A DNA stretch of 64,000 bases from Arthrobotrys musiformis (Eukaryota > Ascomycota > Orbiliomycetes > Orbiliales > Orbiliaceae): positions 1 to 64,000 of the forward strand of contig JAVHJL010000005.1 of the NCBI GenBank assembly GCA_036971715.1, written 5' to 3'. The first letter of the stretch is position 1. The number at the start of each line of letters is the position of its first letter. The notes under the pieces are model-generated. The model saw nothing but the letters and a program-made list of their open reading frames with translations, had not been told where the DNA came from and did not search any database. Positions 1 through 10,787 of this stretch are shown one piece after another. A program made the translations under genes and the position numbers.

Positions 1-138
1 AGATCTAACCTAACCTAACCTAACCTAACCTAACCTAACCTAACTAACCTAACCTAACCTAACCCTAACCTAAACCTAACCTAACCTAACCTAACCTAAC
101 CTAACCTAACCCTAACCTAACCCTAACCTTATCCTAAC
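1..138. repeat. Telomere repeat, mostly CCTAA pentamers with some CCCTAA
   Basis: The first ~138 bases are a near-uninterrupted run of CCTAA units (TTAGG on the other strand), with a few CCCTAA hexamers, one CCTAAA and one TAACTAACC variant. The C-rich strand reads 5'->3' inward, as expected for the left end of a chromosome. The units degrade at about 125-138 and ordinary sequence follows. The usual filamentous-fungal unit is TTAGGG, so the pentamer majority is unusual. Confidence 0.93.
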
Positions 139-858
139 CGCTAGTCTACCCAGACTGAATAGCACATTGCTAGGTTTCTGAAGTACGCGAAACTGTCTGC
201 GCAGCAGAACGTACGGAAAGTTAATCCAAAGAAAGCACACACCTCCAGGTGGGTACGCGCGCGTCTCGGATCGGAAACAACTCTGCGGAGTCACGCCCCT
301 TCCCAGATCTGGGCCCCCCCACATGAGGGAACTTCGGTTCTTTATCTTCGAAATCCTCCTGAAATTCCCTTGATGCAGAGAACCTGAGAACGGAGAGTTC
401 GCCTACAGGACAAGCAAGGCCATTGAAGACTCTGCTGTATCGTCAACAAAGGAATAGAAGTTGGAAAGTAGTTCCTCTGGTGGTTGCCATGAGTTGTGTT
501 GCATTCCAAGGTTCCAACACAAAGTGCTTTGGGCAACACCAATTGTTTGACGTTTGACATAACGCCACGGCGGCTATGGTTTCACACTATTCCAAAAACA
601 AACGACCGACAAGGATAGAATGACAAATCCCATCCTTTTATCCGAGATGTCATACGATCGGGAAAAGAGAGGGGCTGGTTACCCCTCTTTTCAGCCCAAT
701 TGTACTCTGATATTTCTGTCGGTCGCAACAAGATAAATATGTCCCTGATGAGCCTTCAAGGCGAAACTGCTCTGTCGTTTACACACCAGAGAACAGTAGG
801 ACTCTTGTTGCTCATCACATTTTCTCAAAGAACTTACGATAATTCACTTATTTTACAT
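139..858. other. Subtelomeric spacer without a recognised gene
   Basis: This has normal base composition, between the telomere and the AT-rich block. Only short open frames (about 60-75 codons) on both strands are present. None has a recognisable domain, signal peptide or splice structure. I see no subtelomeric RecQ-type helicase. Confidence 0.6.
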
Positions 859-878
859 AACCCTAACCTAACCCTAAC
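859..878. repeat. Interstitial telomere-like repeat
   Basis: A short run of CCCTAACCTAACCCTAAC sits about 720 bp inside the terminal telomere, in the same orientation. It lies at the junction between the normal-composition spacer and the AT-rich RIP-like block. Confidence 0.7.
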
Positions 879-879
879 A

Positions 880-2347
880 ATATCTACAAAATAATTAATT
901 TTAAAATATCCATATAAATGTTTAAGGAAGTTTATGACATAATTTCATAAAATTATTCAATAATTTATTACTAAATTTTTTCGAAATTGGTAATAGTAGA
1001 TTATTATATTATATTGATTTTAACAGGGGCTTTATCTTTCTGAGGAAGACCTTGAATAGTGTTATGGAAATTACATTATATAGTATTTTTCTTTTTTTTG
1101 TATTCTCAAAAAAAATATCCAAGTTTATTGTAATTCCAGTAAAAAAAACTGTTAAATTTTGGGCTTTTTAGAAAAATGTTGTACTTATATTTATATTGCA
1201 TAGCATTTAAATTCATAAAAACTGGATTAAAGATTTTGGTTACCATCATACTTCTATTCTTGTTTTTCCTTTAATTTTTAGAATTAAATTTCTTATTATA
1301 ATTATTATTATTATTATTATACTTTCCTTTCTTCTTATAAAAAGATTAATTAGTACAAATCTTAAAATTGATATTATCAATTTCAATAACATATTATTAC
1401 ATTTCCATACAAATTATAGTGGATAGTTTTCTATCTTAGTATTCTTTTTTATAAATGTATATATATTATTGGAGTTTTATTTTAAGTTTTTCTTAAACTT
1501 TCTAATATAGGTTAAATTCATCCTAATTAGTTAGAACTATAAATTTATTAAATTCTTGGAAATAATTATAGGCAAAATTAGTCTACTTAAGAATAGTAAT
1601 CTATTATTAAGTTTTTGCAGCCTTGTCGTCTTTACCACATTACTATTTAAGAAAAATAACAAAAAATCTGTAATCTATTATTATTTTAACTATATCTGAG
1701 TTTTGTTCTCCTTCTTCTTTAATTACCATATGATTTTAATAATAAATATAAATCTAAAAGATAATATCATCAAAATACATTCCTATAAATAAAATTTTAA
1801 TACCATTATAAGGAAATTAAGAAATTTAAAATTAGAAATAAGTATCAAATTATTAAAAAAAGTAATTAAATTTTCTAAAAATTTTATTAAACTTTATTAA
1901 ATTGCTAATTTATAATATTTTAATATTAAATTTCTTTTAAAATTTATTTTATTTATTTTAAATTTTAAGTTTTTTAGCATTGTATTATACTAGTTTTACC
2001 TAAAGTTTCTTAATTTATTTTTTAGAAATTTATAATAAAAAAGGATTAAATCCCTCTCTTATAATTTTTTTACTATTCTCCATATTATCATTTAGTAGTT
2101 TAGAAAATTTTTTAAAAATGTTTTTACTAAAGTTTCTAATATATTATATATATTTTTCTTTTTTTTAATTTTATAGATTTAATACTATTTAAATTATTAT
2201 ATTCTAAGTATTAATAAGTTTTAGTGGAAGTATTGATTTTTATAAACTTATTATTAATATCTATATATAGGAATTTTTATTAAGAAAATAAGTTAATACT
2301 AAATCAAAAATAAAATTTATTTTTTTAGCTTATAAATTTATTTATAT
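880..2347. other. AT-rich, RIP-like gene-free block
   Basis: The sequence is extremely AT-rich, with long A/T runs and stops in all frames. No gene or recognisable element could be read. The composition matches neighbouring RIP-mutated transposon DNA, so it is most likely a transposon copy eroded beyond recognition. Confidence 0.6.
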
Positions 2348-2963
2348 TGTAACGAAGCATGCCCAGCAGAAAGAACTCCAAGCAGAAATCCAGGCGGCCG
2401 GAGGAGCCCTCAGAATGACCATAGGAAACATCCAGGCAATACTGTGGTTGGAAGAAAAACCACACGACGCAACACAACCCGCAGATCCAGAATAAGGAAG
2501 CACCCAGATCCAGACCTCAGAACTTAGAGAACAATATTAATAATATTATTTCTACTTGTGTGGTAATAAGGCCTGTTTAGGCTTATGCTTTACATAGATT
2601 TCTGATTTACTAAGAATCAATTTATGATTAGTTTAGTATCCTGTATATCCGAATGTCTAGTTTAGATTTATCTCTTATCTAGTTTAATATTCTATATCCG
2701 AATATCTAGTTCACAGACTTATGTCTTGTTTAGTTTAATATTGTATCTTTGAATGTCTATTTTATAGTCTTACCTCCTATTTAGTTTAATATATTATTTC
2801 TTTTATTATTTGTTTATTTAATTTACTATATCTACTGTTATGTATTTAAAAATTAAACAACAATTTAAATATCAATTTGTATTTATACTAGTATACCATT
2901 TTTGCTTTATAATATTTATGTATTATTTTGATATTTCGACTAGTTTTTATACAATTTCTTATA
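2348..2963 (+). repeat. 5' LTR of the gypsy element
   Basis: It starts TGTAACGAAGC and ends in TA, where RIP of the canonical CA would give TA. It aligns end to end with 8240-8855. Its first ~200 bp are GC-richer than the matching part of the 3' LTR, while its second half is more C-to-T mutated. Confidence 0.88.
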
Positions 2964-2998
2964 CTTTATTACTTCGCAACTTATCAACCTAATACTTA

Positions 2999-5900
2999 AA
3001 TGTCTGGTTCAAACATTCAGCTTCCCAGATTTTCTGAGGAATAGATTGCTGCTATTATAGCTGTTTTTAAGTACTTTAAAAATAATATAATAGTAGCAAA
3101 AACCACAATTAACTACATTAAATTCCCAGATTTTGATGCCTTTAATAGTATAAGACTCTACGAACTCAGAAACTTCTTAGTACAACTAAATAATAAATAC
3201 AAAAGAGAAAAAACCAAATTCAATATTTTGGAAATCAAAATAGCTTATGCTGTTAGTTTATTAAAAGAAAATTTTGCTGAGCTAGTTTTCAATAAATACA
3301 GTTTTGATGATGGAACATGGTTGTAGAACACCTATGCCATATTTACTACCTGGCTCGAAGGAGCCTTTAGAGACTTTGACCTGGCTGGCATGGTAGAACA
3401 GGAACTATGAAATTTTAGACAAAATAATAAACCTTTTTTCATATACTTTACAAAATTCAGATGCTTGATAGACAAACTTAATTATAACAATGCAGCTTAA
3501 ATTATATATTTGAGAAATGGTCTTTGTATTGAAGTTGAAGAATTTTTAATCATAAGAGATATATTATCTATAAAATTTGATGCATTTATAATCTTTTGTC
3601 AAAAACTTAATAATAATTGGTGGATCTTGGATACAAAAAAGAAATCCTGTAATATGGTAAATAATGGGTTTTTTAAAAAGATTACTACTATTTTAGTACT
3701 GAAGGTATTAACCAAGCCTAACAATCTAGCACTATTAACGTGGGGAAATAATTATTTTGGGCCTGGATCTATGAACTAATTTACTGGTAATATTAGAAAG
3801 CGTTTGACTCAAGAAGAAAAAAATTAACAATAAGCCTAAAAGTTATGCCTGTATTGTGGAGAAGGAGGATACTTTGCTAATAGTTGTCTAAATAAGAAGT
3901 TTTAAAATAATTACAATAGATGTTTCCTATATGACTTCTGTTTGATCTAAGACTAAAATATCTGAGGACTTATTTATGAAGAAGTTTAAAATGAGATAGT
4001 ATTTATTATAAGATATTACTAAGAAGATGTTAAAAAAGAGTTGGGAAAAGATATTACCTAACTGTAAAGTGTAACATATAATAAGGTAAAAAACTCACTA
4101 TTACTTTGAATACTTAAAAACTTCAAAAAATCTTTTAGATTTCTTTTATATTTTAGAACCAATATTTTTGTTTAAATTTTAAAAACAATGAAATATTATT
4201 TAAACTATATATTGAGATTTTTATCACTTTATACCCCTATTTCCAAAACCCTATTAATATTCTTGCATATTTAAATAGTGGCGATACAGGAATACATATG
4301 AGTTGCAAGTTTACAATTGAGAATGATTTTTTACTTTATTCTAAAAGAATTTCTAAATCTATAAAATATTTTAATGAGATAAAAGAATTAGTTAAAGAAA
4401 TAATTTGATTTAAAATAAAAATCTAATACTATGAAGAAATTATTAATGCTGATATTATTAATATTATTAAATTTTTGAACTTGGGAAAACTATGGTATAA
4501 GAAATATAATGTTTATATTGATTGGGAAAATAACCAAGTATATATGAACTGCTTACTTAGGATTATTATTGTAAGTGCTAAAGCTTTTAAACAAATTATG
4601 AAATAAGAATTTGTGTTTGTTATTCATAGGTTAGGAAGAAAATGGAAATAAGTAACATATATTAATGATAAATTCCTAACTAAAAAATTTGTTAAACTTC
4701 CTGAAGAATTCTAGGATTTGTTAAAAGCATTTTTTAAAAAAAAAGGAGATACTCTATTACTATAAAGAAAAGAAGATATGAAGATCCCCATTCTTTTAGA
4801 TGCTAAATTAATTTGGGAATTTGTATGATTAATGAATGAAGAATATCTTAAAGTCCTAAAAGCATGGATTGATGAATATATGATTAAAAGATTTATTAGG
4901 AAGTTTAATAGCTTATGGGGAGCACTAATTCTTTTTATTTTAAAGAAAGATGGTAGCTTATGACTCTGTGTAGACTGGAGGAAACTTAATACTATTATTG
5001 TTAAAGATTGATGTCCTTTACTTTAAATCAATAAAATTCTAGATTACCTTAAAAAAGCTAAATATTTTATATGGTTAGATATTTATGGTGTATATAATTG
5101 TATTAGAATAGCCAAAGGGGATAAAGAAAAAACAGCTTTTTGTATTTGATATGGATACTTTAAGTTTTAAGTAGTATATTTTAATTTAATAAATATTCTT
5201 GCTGCTTTTTAAGCATATATCAACGAAATTTTGCGATTTTTTTTAGATAAATTTTGTATAATTTACCTTAATAATATTTGCATTTATAGTAATTTATGAG
5301 TAAAACACATTTAATATATAAAATAAGTTATTAAAGTATTATAGAAAGTAAAACTTTATATTAAACTTTTTAAATGCGAATTCTTTACTAAAGAAACTAA
5401 ATTTTTAGGATATATTATTAAAAATAACAGCATCAGGATGGATTTAGCCAAAATTCAAGACATATTTGATTGGGAAAAACTAAAAAAGGGACCCAGAACT
5501 GTCAAGGAAGTATAGTCTTTTTTAGGATTCGCGAATTTCTATCAATGATTTATAAAAGATTATGTAAAAATAGCTAAACCTTTTTATAACTTAACCAGAA
5601 AGGATCGAATATTCTATTGGGGAAAAGAGGAGCAGGATACCTTTCGAACACTTAAGTAAGCCTTCTGTACTAAGCCAATATTGAAGTACTAGAATTTAAT
5701 ATTGGAAATATGAGTAGAAATGGATGTATCTAACTTTGTTTGTGCAGTAGTCCTTTTTTAAAAACATAACAATGGGTTCTGGCATCTTGTAGCCTATTGA
5801 TTAAAGAAGATAACCCCTGCAGAACACAATTATGATATCTACGATAAAGAATTCCTATCCGTGATTCAGGTATTTAAAGAATGGGACTGGTACCTAATGA

Positions 5901-8190
5901 GCGTCCATATTTAAGTATACATCCTTATAGATTACAAAAACCTAGAATACTTTATGACCAAACAACTTCTTAAACAAAGATAAATAGGATGGATAAAATA
6001 TTTATTCTGATTTAACTTTAAAATATTCTTTATTTCCAGAAAAACCAATACCAAAGCTGATGTACTGACCAGAAGATTGAGAGACCTCCTTCAAAAAGGG
6101 GAGGATGAGCGTATAAAAAATTGAATTAAAATACTTATATTACCCGAGAAAATCCAACAAATTAGTATAATAATAATGCAAGAAGACTGGAAAATAGCAA
6201 CACTTAAAAACCTATACATCCAAAACATCATAAAAGCTTTAAGAAAAGGAGATAAACAACATCCTAAGATAAAAATTTCAAAAATGGAAAAATAGTAAAA
6301 TAAATTTTACTATAATAACAAAAAAATAATACCTGATAATAAGGAAATCTGTAAAAAAATATTACAACAATATTACAATTATTTTACTATAAGATACTTA
6401 GGTAAAGCTAAAATGCTAGAACTAATTCAAAAAAAATATATATAGATAGGAATTTGGAAAGACGTAGACTGATATATTAACAATTACTACATATATAAAT
6501 ATATTAAAGCTTTAAGAAACGTATTGTAAAGATTACTCCAATTGCTCCAAATATTAGAAAGGAATTGGTAAAGTATTTCTTTTGATTTTATCATCGGATT
6601 ATTAGAATTAAAAGGGTATAATATTATCTTAGTCACTATTGATAAATTTTTTAAGATGATTTACCTGATTTTTACTACTAAAAAATTAAGTGCTAGAAAA
6701 CTTGCTGGAATTTTTCTAAAAGATATCTGGAAATTATATAGACTATTTAAAAAAGCTATCTCAGATAGAGGAAGGAACTTTCTTGACAAATTTTAAAATA
6801 AAGTCAATAATCAACTAAAAATCTACTATTGATTTAGTACTGCTTATTATTTTTAAATAAATGATCAGACCGAATGTATTAATACCATAGTAGAACAGTA
6901 TCTCAAAGCCTATGTTAACTACTAACAGGATGATTAGATAGAATAGTTATTTTTGGTTAAATACTTTTATAATAATAAAGTATCTGATACTACTGGTATC
7001 TTTCCATTTGCTGCAAATTATGGTTGGAACTTAACCACTTTTGAATTCCAAGAACTCAAGAAACCTGCTAAGAACCAGGAAGCTATAGAATTCGTTCAAT
7101 AGATATCAGACTTACAAGAAATCCTATATACAAAAATCAGCTGTGCCATACAAATACAGCAGGAACAAGCAAACAAACAACGATGTTTGGCACCTAAGTA
7201 TAAAAAAGGAAACCATATTTGGCTTAATATGCGGAATATTAAAATAGCCAAACCCTACCCTAAGCTATCCAATAAGATAAAAGGACTATTTCAAGTCCTT
7301 AAGTCTGTAGGAAAGCAAGCATATAAACTAGAACTTCCCCTATCAATACAAATCTACCTCATCTTCCATACTAACCTACTCCACGCAGCGCTAGAAAACA
7401 CTTTCCTGGGCTAAAATTACAAAAAACAACCTACACCCATCATAGTCGACAACAAAAAAGAATACGAGATTAAAAAAATCCTAAACTCACGGTTATACTA
7501 CCGCAAACTTCAGTATCTTGTTCAATAAAAAGGCTAAAACGAACCTACCTAGCAACCTATATCCAATATTATTTATGCTCAAAAACTACTCCACAATTTT
7601 CATAACTCCTATCTTAACCAACCTAGCCCTGCTACCTAATTTTTTCGATTTTACTTTACCCCTCTGCGATATAGCAGAATTAAGCGAACTAATCAGAAAA
7701 TCTTAACCTCTTAACATCACCCAAGAAATATTTTCAAACCCTAATTTATTCAAACCCCAGGCACCAGAATCCATATATCTTTACTTATACCAGGAAATTT
7801 TTCACCTACAAGCAGAATTAGTTAAGCTTATTTAATGCAATCTTTTAGTAACCCTTCCAATAAACTCCCAGACCAAGGATGATGAACAACACCAGAACGA
7901 CGGCACTATAACAGACCAACTATTTAACAAAATGATAGATTACCACCAAGAACTCAGTATAAAACCTCCAGAAATTAAAGATAATGATAAATTTACACAA
8001 AATCCTACCAGAATAGACATCCAAGATTATAACACTGCAGAGGAAGAAATTCTAGGATCAAACATTCCAAAATAAAACTTTAAGAAACTAAGTCTCTTAA
8101 GAACTATGCAAAAAAGCAGCTATTAAAAATTCATACCACTAAAGATTAGCAAATGATATTGACGAAGTAAGGAACCTACTTCTGTACTAA
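2999..8190 (+). pseudogene. gag-pol remnant of the gypsy element
   Basis: Reading through stops on the + strand gives a gag-like stretch from about 2999. A CCHC-type zinc knuckle lies near 3850-3890 (CLYCGEGGYFANSC, with the His position now Tyr). The reverse-transcriptase catalytic region is near 5255-5290 (IYLNNICIYS, where the canonical YxDD has become YLNN). RNase H follows. The integrase core is near 6570-6920 (ISFDFIIGL, then SDRGRNF). Near 7320-7560 there is an integrase C-terminus and chromodomain-like segment (YEIKKIL then LYYRKLQYLV). Every domain contains stops that transitions explain, so no functional protein is possible. Confidence 0.85.
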
Positions 8191-8239
8191 ACATCAGAAC
8201 AGAGCATCAACGAAACATCAATACTAAAAAAGAGGATTA

Positions 8240-8855
8240 TATAATAAAGCATGCTCAACAGAAAGAATTTTAAGCAGAAATCTAAGCAGCCAGAAAAACC
8301 TTCAGAATAACCATAGGAAACATCCAGGTAATACTATAGTTGGAAGAAAAACCACACAACACAATATAACCTATAGACTTAGAATAAGAAAGTACCCAGA
8401 TCCAGACCTCAAAACTTAGAAAACAACATTAATAGTGTTATTTCCACTTGTACGGCAATAAGGCCTATTTAGGCCTATACTTTATACAAACTCCCGATTT
8501 ACTAAGAATCAACTTATGACTAGTTTAGTACCCTGTATATCCGAATATCCAATTCAAACTTATCTCCTGTCCAGTTCAACACTCTATATCCGAATGTCCA
8601 GTTCACAAACTCATATCCTGTCCAGTTCAACACTATATCCCCAAATGTCTATTTCACAGTTTTACCTTTTATCCAGTTCAATATGTTATTTCCTTTATCA
8701 TTTATCTATTTAACTCACTATATCCATTGTTATATATTTAGAAACCAAGCAATAATTTAAGTATCAATCTGTATTCACACTAGTACACCATCTTTGCCTT
8801 GTAACATTTGTGTATTACCTTGATACCTCGACTAGCCTCTATACGATTTCTTACA
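8240..8855 (+). repeat. 3' LTR of the gypsy element
   Basis: It begins TATAATAAAGC (RIP form of the 5' LTR start) and ends TTACA, followed by the TATAT target duplication. Its second half keeps more C residues than the 5' LTR. Its first third carries more G-to-A changes. Confidence 0.88.
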
Positions 8856-8860
8856 TATAT

Positions 8861-9600
8861 AATTAAATTTATATATATTATTTTTCATAATTCATTACTA
8901 TTATTAGATTCTGAAAGAATTTTAGATTTTTTTTTAGGAAATAATCTATATTTATTATTATTATTATTGTTATTTAAACTGTAGCTGACTATTTATTATA
9001 CTAATATATACTATTTACTTTACTAAAAGTTAAATTAGTTAAAGTATTATATCTTACCTAAGTCTTTTTAACAAAATTCCCAAATAAGCCTAGCACCTTG
9101 CTAGTTTCTCAACTCTATTAATTCAGATTTTTTAGAAAGAACAATCAGTATTCAGTAAAACTAATAAAATTATATATAAAAAATATAATATAATAGAATA
9201 AGTAAAAAACTTATAAGACTATTTCAAAACTTTACTATTAAATAGTAAACTAATAAAGATAGTTAATAAATTAACCAATAAAATTCCAAAAAAGATCTAA
9301 AAACTACTATCACTCAAAAAATTCTTAAATATATAATAAAGTTTCTATATAAAAAACAAATTATATATAAAACTATGGTTTGCCTGTCTGCTTGTTGCTC
9401 ACCTCTGAGAGGTGAGCCTTCTAGCAAGCAACAATCCATCATACATATATTATAACAAACATTATATAAAGATAAGATAGGTCAGTAATTTAAGTTTCCA
9501 CTGATCAAACAAAACCAAATGTATTGTGGAAGCAACACATTCTACATAATGTAGGAAATCGACTCATTTCCTCTAAATGAATATTTATATTTTATATAAG
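8861..9600. other. AT-rich block closing the subtelomeric repeat zone
   Basis: AT-rich sequence with stops in all frames, ending sharply near 9600 where composition returns to normal. Apart from the hairpin at 9397-9417 and its GC-richer surroundings (about 9375-9440), I see nothing in it. Confidence 0.55.
9397..9417. repeat. Perfect inverted repeat, 10-bp arms
   Basis: GCTCACCTCT and AGAGGTGAGC are separated by a single G and can form a tight hairpin. The sequence stands out as GC-rich inside an AT-rich block. It could be a transposon end, a terminator-like structure or a protein-binding palindrome; nothing nearby decides which. Confidence 0.75.
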
Positions 9601-9617
9601 TGGTGGTGGTGGTGGTG
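9600..9617. repeat. GGT microsatellite
   Basis: Six tandem GTG/GGT units lie at the boundary between the AT-rich zone and normal-composition DNA. Confidence 0.8.
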
Positions 9618-9849
9618 ATACCTTTAAGGTGGCGTCCTGGTGCAGGCAACGTGGATTGGAGTAGTGGGCCAGGCTGGGCTGGGCTGTGTAGAGTAGTAGT
9701 ATTTGATTAAATACAGGGGGTGGAAATATTTTCTGGGGGCGGAAATACCTTGATTTTTATAAAGGATTGCTAACAAATGTTCTAGTGATTACATAAACCG
9801 ATTAGGCGATTGGTGGTCCGGGACACTATACGACTTTTTGTTTTTCTGG

Positions 9850-9960
9850 CATGGAAAAACTCCGTGAATAGTTGGTAGTACCAAGACCACAACTCGTTTG
9901 TATGACAGAGGTTGGAGTCAGGCACTGGCTCCAACACATTATAACTCTTAGGGTTGGCGA
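9850..9960. repeat. Dispersed repeat, copy 1
   Basis: About 110 bp, similar to 14312-14412. Shared features are TTGGTAGTACCAA-like, GTTTGTATG, GGAGTCAGGC and CTGGCTCCAA blocks in the same order. On the minus strand both copies encode a similar peptide: (N/D)-V/I-L-E/D-P-x-PDSN-x-x-HTN-E/K-L. Its origin is unknown; it may be part of an old transposon. Confidence 0.6.
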
Positions 9961-10122
9961 CATACACACGCCCGGGCACATGATTTCGCGAGGCGGGGCC
10001 GTTCTTCAGGTTTGAGTCACAAACCGAGCCATATTTACAGGCTAAATTAACAGCGGGTAAACGACTTGGCTCAAACTGAATCTTGCTAGGAGTCAGCTCA
10101 TTGCAGAGACTCAGGAGTCAAC

Positions 10123-10457
10123 GTCTTCAACCGGGCTGCGAGATGCACCGGCTAAGCGAGACGGCCAAATTGGGTGCAGGTCAAGGGTTACGCTGCCCAG
10201 CTTACCCCCGCTTAAACTACTGCTCAACTGGTACTAACTAGTTAATCAGCCAGCCAACTAACTAATAGGTCGTCTAGTTTTTGACTGATACTATAGTACC
10301 AATAATTCCATAATAGCTGACCTAATTCTTGTAAACCAAATAAAAAAAAATCATAGTACTTATCTTGTTTTATAAAGTGACTATTTGCCATACTAAATTT
10401 GGTATGCTTTTATGGCCATCTCGCTTAGCCGGTGCATCTCGCAACCCGGTTGAAGAC
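10123..10457. mobile_element. MITE-like element with 45-bp terminal inverted repeats
   Basis: Positions 10123-10167 and 10413-10457 are inverted copies matching at 43 of 45 positions. The two differences are both transitions. The outer ends read GTCTTCAACCGGG. The 245 bp between have no coding potential, so this looks like a short non-autonomous DNA transposon of about 335 bp. I could not define a target duplication. Confidence 0.75.
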
Positions 10458-10787
10458 ATTACCCATGACGCATTATTTGATCCAGCCTCTGATGGACTTT
10501 TGGATTGCGCGGTTCGTTGATTGGTTCCCTAGTTTTGCGCATGTGAACTCAGTATATTTGGTCGGTTGTAAACTTATAAAGCTTCTAACCTTCCAGCATC
10601 GAGCTCCTTGAGTTCAATTCACCGCAACAGAGCTGATATTTACTTGCCTCTTTTAACTGCCTGAGTGCTTTAACTATATATTACTAGGCTTACCACATCG
10701 CCATTGGCTCGCTTTACTCGTATTGAATCCAAGTTCAGTCTCAAAATTCTCAACCAAATACCGCAAGCTTAAAACAACTAAAACAGA

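Larger units (their letters stand above)
2348..8855 (+). mobile_element. Complete Ty3/gypsy-type LTR retrotransposon, RIP-inactivated
   Basis: Two 616-bp direct repeats (2348-2963 and 8240-8855) bound a 5.3-kb internal region. The element is flanked on both sides by TATAT (2343-2347 and 8856-8860), a 5-bp target duplication. A purine-rich tract ends just before the right LTR (about 8226-8237). Internal order on the + strand is gag with a zinc knuckle, reverse transcriptase, RNase H, integrase, and a chromodomain-like end. This is the Ty3/gypsy order, probably a chromovirus. Differences between the LTRs are almost all C/T or G/A, and coding frames are full of TAA/TAG/TGA, consistent with RIP. 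It is a dead copy. Confidence 0.9.
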
